From Thalassospira mesophila (lineage in GTDB: Bacteria; Pseudomonadota; Alphaproteobacteria; Rhodospirillales; Thalassospiraceae): a stretch of DNA of 64,000 nt. This document shows positions 38,501 to 46,551 of the stretch, piece after piece (positions within the stretch are counted from its first letter, which is position 1; every line of letters begins with the position of its first letter). The notes below the pieces were generated by a model that was not told where the DNA came from, ran no database searches, and was given only the letters and a program-made list of their open reading frames with translations. Made by a program: the position numbers and the translations under genes. The DNA is taken from positions 1 through 64,000 of the forward strand of contig NZ_JFKA01000011.1 in assembly GCF_002115755.1 (NCBI RefSeq), in the 5' to 3' direction.

Positions 38501-38749
38501 CCAACATCAAGTGCCCAAACCATCATGCCCTATGGCTTTGTCGAAGTTGCCGCACAAGACCCGGACAATACATGGCGACAGGACCTGCGCACCGGACTTG
38601 GCGTGCGCTGGCAACTGTTCACCGATGACGACAAAGACAATGCCTATCGCACCCGTATCAATGCCCGGGTGGAAGTTCAAAAATCAGTTGCGGGCAACCT
38701 TTATGAAGGGGCAAGCGGCATTTTGTTCGGGCTGGAGGTGAATTTCTGA
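35570..38749 (+). CDS. nfrA: NfrA-type outer-membrane polysaccharide export protein (phage N4 receptor family)
   Basis: The 1059-residue protein starts (GTG, GGAGG 4 nt upstream) with a signal peptide cleaved near TQA-EA (residue 27). Many TPR-like helical repeats follow (RAYRAAKQGNWAEVEDLM, LLEQAYDQRNG, and others). The C-terminal third is beta-strand-rich and ends in phenylalanine (GILFGLEVNF), the mark of an outer-membrane barrel. E. coli NfrA (990 residues) has the same plan. The TPR part would guide the glycan made by NfrB across the periplasm and the barrel would release it. The start codon overlaps the nfrB stop by 4 bp. Confidence 0.9.
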   Translation: MNFQRLTVVFTVGLFINLCPLMQPTQAEALDKFADFRSYPYLDRAYRAAKQGNWAEVEDLMAHLLGSGPANDEARRMLIQAQLKLGHFAQAAQSADGLHDLHQKQTFLQDVRIRWIDTAPPEGATVKKWLDETITIADREQLWRAYAMALSAQPDGAQKALDWLESINGDGGNYDQASLRRARAVWAEKLDQWQIIVDELAPLANQAALPAKLWERLANAYVNLQDTNALTRLLPSAPDEATATNARLAMANRAIALGNITTAKTWLQALPASVRNAPSQQTSLWELAKATGDTNLYQSTANNIDRPCLETVEWLSRHDSAIAFAQFGRCRPQQDPATWLVLAQRLDAIDLLKTQSLPAKWEAERRNVLIGIWQDRGQQKEALAWLARQPQTPDILRLQAGILQDQYDYNGAEKSWLAVYRKSGDLNALDQASYLALKSHNDVAAQQLLEQAYDQRNGKLPANLLQRLAAFYAQMITKNDLPRVEALLPQLDDKSRGLVLAQLATRHYCDTVQRAGGQNPTSVAAFRALGQCAMDKMPGLASVYYQKAVDLGDDNSLPSLAYALEAAQSPEKAIEIWQKIPPAVMSDNALLTAARSALDAQQPKKAEEFWQRLKNLTQANDWALGAQIAKANNDLPLALQRQKLALQNNPSAENYYGAAATAQQANDINQSTQWLRKAVSLQPENARYNADLGMRLASGTEADQLVVSIPYLEKAVNDYPQDYRLHETLANRYVAIENNAGARAQLEQAIDLEQYPVSYGDDYGSLEARRYRQRRAHETLERRDSVTLASTWSPAGVTEFPLGNNASQRRSASQNVQTLLWDHALGEEPVRNGSTLSVYGRVLLGANGHSRYGQTTGTGVGLRYKPLGDYNLNLYSELYSQTRRDKSGVPGIKTGDLVNPGKLVDGISDAANNDKRDNDLILRATASFLDQNEYRNDWRVDDDSWNERFVTVDLSWWTRSGNHMALSRFQQGHSFKLPTSSAQTIMPYGFVEVAAQDPDNTWRQDLRTGLGVRWQLFTDDDKDNAYRTRINARVEVQKSVAGNLYEGASGILFGLEVNF

Positions 38750-39609
38750 TGCGCTTTTTTATCACCATTCTCGCAATACTTCTCGCCAGCATACCCGCAA
38801 CCGCGCGCGCACAGGCGCCAATGCCCGAAACCATGTTTTATCAGCCGGTCGAAACAGATGCTGGCATTCCCCCCGCGCAATGGCAACACATCTGGCAAGA
38901 CAGTGCAAAAAACGGAATTAAAACCGTTATTGTGCAATGGACATCGCATGGCGACAACGATTTTGGCGGCGCTGATGGCTGGCTGGCAAGAACCTTGCGC
39001 CTTGCCCGTAATAACGATTTAGCCTTGGTTATCGGCCTGCATATGGACCCGGATTATTACACTCGCCTGTCTGAACTTGATACGGCAGGCACCGAACCGT
39101 ATCTGGAACATCAACTGGGCCTGTCACTGCACCAAGCGGCCCTTATCAAAAACGAATGGCAGCTTGATGCCACGGGTTGGTACCTCCCGCTTGAACTGGA
39201 CGACTGGAATTTTCAGCAAAAAGCCAGACGCGACATGATCGACCAGCAATTGCACGATCTTGCCGGGCATCTTGACGCTCCCTTGCATGTCAGCAGTTTT
39301 ACTGGCGGTAAACTAGGCCCGGATGCCTATGCAAAATGGCTGGAAGCCCTTTCACAAGACGGCATTCACGTTTGGGCGCAAAATGGCACCGGCACACAAA
39401 CCCTGCCCAAAATTGCCCGGCGGGCATATCTTGAGGCCCTGCCCTGCGATATCGGTATTGTGCAAGAAGCCTTCCAACAAACCAGCAAACCCGACCAGAA
39501 ATTTAGCGCCATCCCCGCCGTACCGGACCCGTCCTTTTCGCAATGCCACCCGGTTTCGGTGTTTGAATTGCGATATCTTCCATGGGGGGCGGTACTGCGC
39601 CAACAGTAG
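38749..39609 (+). CDS. Secreted DUF4434-like protein in the YbcH position of the nfr locus
   Basis: The 286-residue protein has a signal peptide (MRFFITILAILLASIPATARA, cleaved before QAPM). The rest fits a TIM-barrel-like glycoside-hydrolase-related fold of the DUF4434 kind (VIVQWTSHGDNDFGG, WYLPLELDDWNF, HVSSFTGGKLGPDAYAKWL, IVQEAF). In E. coli a secreted protein gene, ybcH, follows nfrB-nfrA in the same order; this gene holds that place and has similar length. It starts on the last base of the nfrA stop and is closed by the terminator at 39630. It might trim or modify the exported glycan; no activity can be claimed. Confidence 0.75.
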   Translation: MRFFITILAILLASIPATARAQAPMPETMFYQPVETDAGIPPAQWQHIWQDSAKNGIKTVIVQWTSHGDNDFGGADGWLARTLRLARNNDLALVIGLHMDPDYYTRLSELDTAGTEPYLEHQLGLSLHQAALIKNEWQLDATGWYLPLELDDWNFQQKARRDMIDQQLHDLAGHLDAPLHVSSFTGGKLGPDAYAKWLEALSQDGIHVWAQNGTGTQTLPKIARRAYLEALPCDIGIVQEAFQQTSKPDQKFSAIPAVPDPSFSQCHPVSVFELRYLPWGAVLRQQ

Positions 39610-39629
39610 CCAGCCCGGACCACCAGACA

Positions 39630-39662
39630 AAACATCCCCGCCTGAAACCGGCGGGGATGTTT
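39630..39662. terminator. Terminator between the nfr operon and the convergent tolC-like gene
   Basis: AAACATCCCCGCC (39630-39642) pairs perfectly with 39650-39662 across a 7-nt loop. The A/T ends of the stem, with U-rich sequence after it on both strands, suit a bidirectional terminator for the two converging operons. Confidence 0.88.
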
Positions 39663-39690
39663 CTTGTTTCAACGATTGCTGGCAGAAACC

Positions 39691-41103
39691 TTACTGAACC
39701 GAAATCGGCATGGTGTCATGGTCATACTGGCTGAAATCGGTGCCTGCGGTAATCATGGGCAGGGTCGGGTCCAGCAACTGATTGATCGATGCGATCTGAT
39801 CATTGCCCAGGGTTCCGGTCACCTGATGGATCAGGGCAAAGTTCAAAAGATGGCTGTAAATGGCGGCCAGCGCGCGGCGTTCCATTGCAAACAGGTCTTC
39901 GTCTTCGTCCAGCACATCAAGCACGGTTGACTGACCGGCATCAAACTTGATCTTGACCGCATCAACAATACGGCGGTGCGTTTGCACCCCTTTTACCAGT
40001 GCCCTGATCCGTTCGGGGCCATTGACCAGTTCGTTAATTGTGCTGGCAACAGTCTCGCGCAATTCGCGCAAATAGATCGCCCGCTGATACCGCGCCTGGT
40101 CTACCTGGCTTCGGGTTTCCAATGCTTCATAACCACGACCGCCGGGGTTAAACAGTGGCACATTAAGGCGCAGCATTGCCACGCCTTCGTGGGTCAAACT
40201 GCCGCCACCAAAAAGCGACCCGCCGGAATCACGCCGCGTATCGGTAAAGATAAAATCAAAGGTCGGCATCGCCTGCCCGACATCGGCGGCCAGTGCGGCC
40301 CGGCGTTCATCAATGGAATAATCCATTGCCCGGACACGCGGGCTGCTTTTAAGGGCCGCTTCTAGCCAGTGATCGACATCGGTTTCATCAAGTTTGGGCA
40401 GGGAAACATTATTTGCCAATGTGGCAAGTGATGCGGGCAAATTCCCCACCCGGCGCTGCAATTGCGCAAAGGCACGCTGATACGATGTGCGGGTGGCAAC
40501 AACCCTGGCTTCGGCCTCGGCCAGGCGCGCCTCGACCAGATCGGCCTCATAGGACGTTGCAAGGCCCTGTTTTTGCCGGGTTAAAATATCAACCTGGCGT
40601 TCCGCCATCGAGGCATTTTCAATGCGGGCCAAACGGGCATCGTCTGCCGCAGCCAATGTGCCCAGATACGCCTCGATTGCCTGATAGCCGACATCCTGTT
40701 TCGCCGTTTCCAATGATTCTTTCAGGCGCATACGGCCCATATCGGAACTAACGATATTCATGATCGTTTCAAAGCTGAAAATGTGCTGCTGTAACTGAAA
40801 CGTGCGCTGACGGTTATCAAAGTTACCTTTGCCCAGCGCAAACACCGTATTGTCGGACCGGTCAATGCGCTGCTTGACCCATTCACGGTCAAACGTTGCC
40901 GATACCTGCGGCAAATACCCCATAAATGCGTTTACCTGATTGGCAACACCTTCGCTAACCTGTTCTTTGGCCAGCGAAATATTGGGATTTTCCGTCATTG
41001 CCATCTTATAGACAGCACTCAGGTCTTCGGCATTTGCGTTGCTGGCAATACCCGATGCGGAGATGCCCAACACACACGCCGACACTAGAATTTTCTTTTT
41101 CAT
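39691..41103 (-). CDS. TolC-family outer-membrane channel protein
   Basis: The 470-residue protein has a signal peptide (MKKKILVSACVLGISASGIA, cleaved near NANA-ED). The repeated TolC fold follows with two coiled-coil helical hairpins: for example a long helix holding SYEADLVEARLAEAEARV, and in the second half ARYQRAIYLRELRETVAST. The segment KFDAGQSTVLDVLDEDEDLF matches the family's FxxGxxxxLDVLDAE motif. TolC-like trimers form the outer-membrane duct of type I secretion and efflux systems. The start at 41103 is preferred because GGGGAG lies 7 nt upstream. It is the last gene of the giant-adhesin block, 38 bp downstream of an HlyD-type adaptor gene. Confidence 0.92.
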   Translation of the reverse strand: MKKKILVSACVLGISASGIASNANAEDLSAVYKMAMTENPNISLAKEQVSEGVANQVNAFMGYLPQVSATFDREWVKQRIDRSDNTVFALGKGNFDNRQRTFQLQQHIFSFETIMNIVSSDMGRMRLKESLETAKQDVGYQAIEAYLGTLAAADDARLARIENASMAERQVDILTRQKQGLATSYEADLVEARLAEAEARVVATRTSYQRAFAQLQRRVGNLPASLATLANNVSLPKLDETDVDHWLEAALKSSPRVRAMDYSIDERRAALAADVGQAMPTFDFIFTDTRRDSGGSLFGGGSLTHEGVAMLRLNVPLFNPGGRGYEALETRSQVDQARYQRAIYLRELRETVASTINELVNGPERIRALVKGVQTHRRIVDAVKIKFDAGQSTVLDVLDEDEDLFAMERRALAAIYSHLLNFALIHQVTGTLGNDQIASINQLLDPTLPMITAGTDFSQYDHDTMPISVQ

Positions 41104-41141
41104 CACCATGCTCCCCACAGGAATAGTCCCCCTGATCACTG

Positions 41142-42065
41142 TTATTTTGGTGACAGGAATTCAATATGACAGCCAATCCCGGCGGGAATGGCCAAATCCG
41201 GATTTGGCAACACAATACGCATGCCAAAAGTTTTGCTTTTAGGTTCTACAATCTGATCAACCAGCGATATTTCAGCCTGGCTTGAGCGCAGGTTAGGCCC
41301 GTCAAAATGAACGACGACTTTTTGGCCTTTTTGATATTTTCCAAAACGGGCAACCGGCAAAGATACTTCGACAAAAAGCGGATCAAGCTGTGCAATCAGG
41401 GCAATTGCCTTGCCGTCAACCTGTTCGCCAACGGTTAAAAGTTTTTCGATCAAAACTCCGTCAATCGGGCTTTTGATCATGCGATCCGCCAATTGCGCCC
41501 GCGACAGGGCCAATTCCGCTTTCATGATCGTGATATTTTCTTTTGCCGCTTCATAATCCAGCCGAGCGCTGTCACGGTCTGTTTCCAGGGTGTCGATCTC
41601 TTCCTGGGTCATCAGTTTTGCCGCGCGTAATTTTTCAGTCCGTTTAATCCGGCGTTCGGTAAATTCAAGCTGCCGTTTCCGTGCGGCCACCGAACTTTGC
41701 GATTGCGCACGTACCTGTGCGTAATTGACCTGTGCCTTCTCAACATCGGCCTGTAATTCAGCAATCAGTTCACCTTTTTTAACCCGCTGCCCCCGGCTGG
41801 CGTGCATGGCGTGGATAACCCCGTCAACCGGGCTTGCCAGTTCCACCAGTTCACTTGCACTGACCTGGCAAACATTTTGTTCGGCGCCAACCTGCTGTTC
41901 GCCGCTGTCATTGCCCTGCCTGGCATTTTCAAGCAACTGCGCGAACGGGTCATGGTCGGCCGGTGTTGCCGCACCGGTTTGGGCAATCGCAGGCGATAAT
42001 GCACCTGCCAGCACAACGCCCAGCACGGGAACAGCAAGCACAATATGTCTCATCGAAAACGTCAA
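41142..42065 (-). CDS. HlyD/RND-type periplasmic adaptor protein
   Basis: The 307-residue membrane-fusion protein begins with a signal or anchor sequence (MRHIVLAVPVLGVVLAGAL). It has a split biotinyl-lipoyl domain (LASPVDGVIHAMHASRGQRVKKGELIAEL and IKSPIDGVLIEKLLTVGEQVDG as separate halves) around a coiled-coil hairpin rich in Arg, Glu and Ala, then a beta-barrel (FVEVSLPVARFGKYQKGQKV). It would link an inner-membrane component to the TolC-like channel. It overlaps the protease/adaptor gene by 4 bp. It is one of three HlyD-type proteins in the block. Confidence 0.9.
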   Translation of the reverse strand: MTFSMRHIVLAVPVLGVVLAGALSPAIAQTGAATPADHDPFAQLLENARQGNDSGEQQVGAEQNVCQVSASELVELASPVDGVIHAMHASRGQRVKKGELIAELQADVEKAQVNYAQVRAQSQSSVAARKRQLEFTERRIKRTEKLRAAKLMTQEEIDTLETDRDSARLDYEAAKENITIMKAELALSRAQLADRMIKSPIDGVLIEKLLTVGEQVDGKAIALIAQLDPLFVEVSLPVARFGKYQKGQKVVVHFDGPNLRSSQAEISLVDQIVEPKSKTFGMRIVLPNPDLAIPAGIGCHIEFLSPK

Positions 42066-44254
42066 ACCTCGAACCTCTTAAGGAAATTGCGCCGCACAAC
42101 GCGATAAATCAGCACGGCGACGGGCTCCCATCCCAAATCAAACCGGACATGGGCACGGTCGCCATAATTTTCGGGGGTCTGCCCGACACAACAGGCAACT
42201 GTCGCCACAAAAACCGGGTTCACCAGTTCCGGGCGGGAATTGGCCTCGGGTTTAAGGGCAAACGGCCCGCCGCCTTCAAGGGATAAAACCGGGCTTGGCA
42301 GTTTCAGGGTTGCTGTTGGCGACCATGATGTAACGGTGCCTGAAACAACATCATCAAGGTGCCCGGCAAACCGCACTTCAACTCCGCGCAGGCGTTCGCG
42401 CACCAGATCGCCATCGATGGCGGGCACGGCAACCTTGATCACGGGCGCAATATCGGGCTCAACCAGATAACCTGCTTCGCCGCCTCTTGGTAAAAACCGG
42501 CCAATCAGGTCTTCGGCAATGCCAGCTTCGTAAATGCCATCATGTGGCGCACGAACCGATAACGCATCGATATCGCGACTGGTGGTTGCCAGGCGTTCCC
42601 GGGCATTTGCCATGCGTTGGCGGGTAATCGATGCCGCCACCTGATCCGTTGCGTTATCGGCATCAAGTTGTTGTTTCAAGGCATCTATTTCAGCCAGAAC
42701 CTTGCGGCGATCGGTTAGCAGTTTTTTATTATTCAGGGTCATCAGCAAATCGCCCTTATGAACCTGGGCACCGCTTTGCTGGTGAATTTCGGTAATAAAG
42801 CCACTGGTGCGTGCGCGCACAGCCGCGTCATCGGGCAACCATACAACGCCCTGGGCTACCACCCGGTCAGGCACGGGAACAAAGGCCAGCGCCACCAGCC
42901 CCCCGGCCAGCAACAAACCGCGAAAAACCGATTTTGCCCGCTTACCAGACAAACCGGGGCTGGTCAGCAAAAACCCCGACCCTTTAAGAACGGGCATGGC
43001 AAACATGTTAAAGACAGTCCAGCACCCCAGCAGGGCACCAACAAAAAAATATCGTTCGGCCAGATGAATGGCGATGGTCACCAGCACCATTGAACGATAG
43101 GCAAACGAAAATGGCGCATAAAACAAAAACCATCGCCGTTCGGATGGCAGCGCCTCAAATTCATATTCGCGATCAAGGCCAATGATGTATCGTTTAATCA
43201 GGTAGCTGTAATATTTGGTCGATTTTAACGCCAGATTGGGAATTTCGATCAAATCACATAGCAGGTAATAACTATCGAACCGTTGCAACGGGTTACCATT
43301 AAACAACAAGGTCGATATGCCGCTGATCAGCATGACATTGTGCGCCACCGACCTGACAATGCCCGGTTCTGCCGCAACCCAGACAAACATCGCAATGGAT
43401 GCCATCGACAGTTCAACCAGAATCCCGGCCCCATCCACAAAGGCGCGATGCCATTTGCTGCGAAACGTGATGCTGGAGGACGCATCGACATAGGGAACCG
43501 GCACAAATAGCAAAAACATCAGGCCCAGTTCGCGGACATTGCCGCCGTAATGGCGTACAACAACCGCATGTCCAAATTCATGGATCAGTTTTAAAACCGG
43601 GTAAACCAGCCAGACAATCATAAGGTTTTCGGCACTGATAAACTGGTCCAGCCCACCCTCGGTCAGAGTTTCCCAATGCACCCCGGCCAGGGTAATGGCA
43701 GAACCGACCAGCAAAATGAACAGAAAGGCCGTAATCGGGCTGAAAACCCAACGCATTGCCGGTTCCAGATAATCCAGCACACGGGTCAGATCAAACAGCG
43801 GGATCCGCACATAAAGCGGGTTTTTAAACGGCGCAATCGCCTTGGCCCGCCGCGTGCGAACCATGCGCTGTTCCAGCGCACGTGGATTAGGTGCCTCGCC
43901 CGTACGGATCAGCTCAAGTGATTTAAGCTGGTCAACGATCTGGGCAAAATCGGCATCATCGCCTTCGATCTCGCCTTTCTTTTCCAGATCGCTTCGAATA
44001 TCGGCGAGCGGCGTTGCCCCATCCATGCGGCGCAACAGGGCGTGCGCCGCCGTTGTTAACCGATGATAGCGATTTGAAAGCCGGTCATGGGCAATATAGG
44101 CCGCAACATTATGATAAACATGGCGAAAGAACGAAACATCCGCACGCACCATCGGTTTAAGACCCGACAGTGTTTCCCAGCGCGACGGCTGGGTTGGCGC
44201 CATTGGTGAAGGCATCATATCGCGGGTTGCATCGGCCGCCAGCATATCACTCAT
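42062..44254 (-). CDS. PqqD-like / M50 zinc metalloprotease / HlyD fusion membrane protein
   Basis: The 730-residue protein combines three parts. Residues about 55-120 resemble a PqqD-like peptide-binding winged helix (RLTTAAHALLRRMDG, TPLADIRSDLEK). Residues about 170-450 form a multi-helix M50 (site-2-protease-like) zinc metalloprotease with HEFGH at 225-229 and the third ligand in NPLQRFDSYYLL (Asp327). Residues about 470-660 hold an HlyD-type biotinyl-lipoyl and hairpin region (VRARTSGFITEIHQQSG, VHKGDLLMTL). The zinc site looks intact, so it may be an active intramembrane protease. The ATG at 44254 overlaps the upstream stop (ATGA). Its likely job is to recognise, process or hand over the giant protein; this is inferred from the domains. 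Confidence 0.88.
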   Translation of the reverse strand: MSDMLAADATRDMMPSPMAPTQPSRWETLSGLKPMVRADVSFFRHVYHNVAAYIAHDRLSNRYHRLTTAAHALLRRMDGATPLADIRSDLEKKGEIEGDDADFAQIVDQLKSLELIRTGEAPNPRALEQRMVRTRRAKAIAPFKNPLYVRIPLFDLTRVLDYLEPAMRWVFSPITAFLFILLVGSAITLAGVHWETLTEGGLDQFISAENLMIVWLVYPVLKLIHEFGHAVVVRHYGGNVRELGLMFLLFVPVPYVDASSSITFRSKWHRAFVDGAGILVELSMASIAMFVWVAAEPGIVRSVAHNVMLISGISTLLFNGNPLQRFDSYYLLCDLIEIPNLALKSTKYYSYLIKRYIIGLDREYEFEALPSERRWFLFYAPFSFAYRSMVLVTIAIHLAERYFFVGALLGCWTVFNMFAMPVLKGSGFLLTSPGLSGKRAKSVFRGLLLAGGLVALAFVPVPDRVVAQGVVWLPDDAAVRARTSGFITEIHQQSGAQVHKGDLLMTLNNKKLLTDRRKVLAEIDALKQQLDADNATDQVAASITRQRMANARERLATTSRDIDALSVRAPHDGIYEAGIAEDLIGRFLPRGGEAGYLVEPDIAPVIKVAVPAIDGDLVRERLRGVEVRFAGHLDDVVSGTVTSWSPTATLKLPSPVLSLEGGGPFALKPEANSRPELVNPVFVATVACCVGQTPENYGDRAHVRFDLGWEPVAVLIYRVVRRNFLKRFEV

Positions 44255-46143
44255 GGCAGCACCCGCCACATACGCAGGCGCACCCAGTCCCACAGGGGAT
44301 GGGTATAAATCCAGAAAACAGACCGCGGTTCGGTTTTTACCTTGGCAACGCCGCGCATTCCTGGCTGTAGATCCTGGGTGGATTCAACCAGCAAGGCCTC
44401 GACATTGAAATAATTCTCGCCGTCGCTGGCTTCCGAAATCGGCGATATCCGCTCGACTGAAATTTCGTTCAAACTGTTGGGACGGGCATGAAGAAGCAAG
44501 ACCCCGGCCTGACCGACCGCGATGTGCCGAATGTCTTTTTCATTCACTTTCAGTTTCAGGCGGTACTGGTTAAGCGGGCTTAGTTCAAAAAGAACCTCGC
44601 CTTCTTTTACCGGCGACCCGATTTTTTGCGACAAATCGCCTTCAATAACAAAGCCACTGAACGGTGCCTGAAGTTCGGTTCGTGTCAGCTGGCTTTTCAC
44701 CAGTTCCAGTTCGGAAATGGCCTGCTGCATCCGCGACCGCAAAATACGGGCTTCTGACAAGTCACGTTCACCGGTTGCTGCCTCGATTTTACGCTGGCTT
44801 TCAACGATAGAGCTTTGCAATTCGAACCGGTGCAACTGCAATTCGCGGGTTTCCATGCGCCCCAGCACATCACCCTTTTGCACAACATCCCCGGCGCGAA
44901 CCAGCCCTTCGGCAATAAAACCGTCAAACGGGGCAGGCACAGCGCGCTGCACCAAACCTTCAACCTCGGTTTCGGCCGTCACACGATAGGGAATGTCAAC
45001 AAGCAAACTGGTCGCAAACAGGGCCAGAACCAGCAATCCGACAGCCTTGATGCGGGTGTGATGCAACCCAAAAACCCAGCCCATCGCCCGGTTGGCCCGG
45101 CGATAAAACCGGTGAAAACCACTACGCCCGGCGGCCATTTGCAGGCCAAATGCCGGGGCAATTAATTCGGATAAAACACCGCCCAGCGCCTGCACCCGCA
45201 AGCATTGATCAAGATTGCATTCGATTTGAACAACAATTACGCCATCAGCCAAATCCGGCAGCACCACCGGCCATGACCCGACCCACGCCTTTTCACGGCC
45301 TTCAACCAGCTTGGCGTGGCTTTCGGTCGCCGTTTGCGAACTGCTGCCTGCGCCTGAAAAATGAACGGGGGCCTTTTGATAAACAGCCTCGCGCATCGCA
45401 TCAACAATCAGATGCACGCGGTCGCTTTTTGCGGTAACCATTGCCGTGTGCGACGAGCCGAGAACACGCACCTTGCGCCCCTGAACCAGCCCGATCGTCA
45501 CACGATTTGCCATCAGGTCGTCGGCCATCACCGTGGCACAGCTGGTTGCGCCAGCTTCAAGATCGGTGCAGGACAGAAGAGCCGTACTGGCGTGTTGACC
45601 ATACCGCAGGGCTACTGTCTCTGCGGTATCGCGGTATTGTTCTCCGCGCCAGAACCCGGCCAGCCAGGCCGCATTCCATTGCAGGCACCGCATTGCCAGG
45701 TTCAAACGGGTGGTATCAGCGGTTGGTAAAACAACACCAACCGCACCTTTCAGATCATCATCAACGAAAATGACATTGGACACATAACCAACACCCAATT
45801 CGGGGTTGGTTGTGGCAACACCGCTGCGTACAACGAGGCTGCGTTGAACAACCTGGGTCAGGGTTGCACCGGGTTTACCGTCGGCACCCCGATAGGCAGC
45901 GACCCGAAAATGCCGGTTGGCACCTTCAGCACTGTTAAACGCAACGACGATTTCAACAGGTGCCGCCCCCAGAACAAGTTCCAGGTTGGCCCGGCACAAA
46001 TCAATCCAGCCGTCGGCCAGGTCGGAAAACGACCGGGCTGACGACAGTTTTCGCCATAGTTCCGGGGATATAAACCCCGAAGCATCATCTGTCGTCGGGT
46101 TACCGGGTAGATTAGTCAAAACGCCCCCAAACCCCGATATCAA
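44251..46143 (-). CDS. Membrane adaptor with GAF-like N-terminal region and HlyD C-terminal domain
   Basis: The 630-residue protein has about 360 residues before its single membrane helix (364-384). This cytoplasmic part looks like one or two GAF-type sensor folds (LVVRSGVATTNPELGVGYVSNVIFVDDDLKGAVGVVLP is a typical GAF end, quoted as a run only to locate residues 103-140). After the helix comes an HlyD biotinyl-lipoyl/hairpin/barrel unit (VPAPFDGFIAEGLVRAGDVV, LQAPFSGFVIEGDLSQKIGSP). A sensor-adaptor hybrid of this kind could gate export. The start is a TTG at 46143 with GGGGG close by; I see no better in-frame start, so the true start is uncertain by several codons. Confidence 0.8.
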   Translation of the reverse strand: MISGFGGVLTNLPGNPTTDDASGFISPELWRKLSSARSFSDLADGWIDLCRANLELVLGAAPVEIVVAFNSAEGANRHFRVAAYRGADGKPGATLTQVVQRSLVVRSGVATTNPELGVGYVSNVIFVDDDLKGAVGVVLPTADTTRLNLAMRCLQWNAAWLAGFWRGEQYRDTAETVALRYGQHASTALLSCTDLEAGATSCATVMADDLMANRVTIGLVQGRKVRVLGSSHTAMVTAKSDRVHLIVDAMREAVYQKAPVHFSGAGSSSQTATESHAKLVEGREKAWVGSWPVVLPDLADGVIVVQIECNLDQCLRVQALGGVLSELIAPAFGLQMAAGRSGFHRFYRRANRAMGWVFGLHHTRIKAVGLLVLALFATSLLVDIPYRVTAETEVEGLVQRAVPAPFDGFIAEGLVRAGDVVQKGDVLGRMETRELQLHRFELQSSIVESQRKIEAATGERDLSEARILRSRMQQAISELELVKSQLTRTELQAPFSGFVIEGDLSQKIGSPVKEGEVLFELSPLNQYRLKLKVNEKDIRHIAVGQAGVLLLHARPNSLNEISVERISPISEASDGENYFNVEALLVESTQDLQPGMRGVAKVKTEPRSVFWIYTHPLWDWVRLRMWRVLP

Positions 46144-46197
46144 GTCCCCCGCAAGTCATCTCCATTCCCCTCAAAACAGAGTCAGATGCCTCTGGCC

Positions 46198-46494
46198 TTA
46201 GCCAAGTTTTCCATATACGCGTTCATATTCGGCCAGGGTATGATCGAGAATTTTCTTTAAACGTTTGGCTGCAAACGGGCTCATGATGATGCGATCGCTT
46301 AGCTGAACACGAACATCATCCTGCGAGCTGCTCCATACCTGGCTGGTCCCGAACAACAGCATTACTTCTTCGCGCGTGCTGGCAACGTTCGACACATTGG
46401 CATAGGTGCTGCGCATATTGGCATCATCCCAATTGATTTTGCGCTGGTCGGTATCGGTGGTCACACCGGTTTGCGGTTTGGTATTTTCAGCCAT
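46198..46494 (-). CDS. DUF3467-family small protein
   Basis: The 98-residue protein matches the DUF3467 pattern: INWDDANMRSTYANVSNV, STREEVMLLFG, then VQLSDRIIMSPFAAKRL and a C-terminal helix. The family has no assigned biochemical role. It has no signal peptide or membrane helix, so it should be cytoplasmic. It lies between the giant RTX gene (57 bp upstream) and the adaptor genes and would be co-transcribed. A chaperone or docking role for the giant protein is possible but unproven. Confidence 0.87.
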   Translation of the reverse strand: MAENTKPQTGVTTDTDQRKINWDDANMRSTYANVSNVASTREEVMLLFGTSQVWSSSQDDVRVQLSDRIIMSPFAAKRLKKILDHTLAEYERVYGKLG

Positions 46495-46551
46495 TGTTCG
46501 TAAATCCTTATATTCATCTTAAAACAGGGTATCGCGGTTATCTGGCGGCGG

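Noticed and set aside
41142-46143. Classical RND or type I secretion operon
   Set aside because: There is no RND pump and no ABC exporter in the block; only adaptors, an M50-type protease fusion and a TolC-like channel are present.
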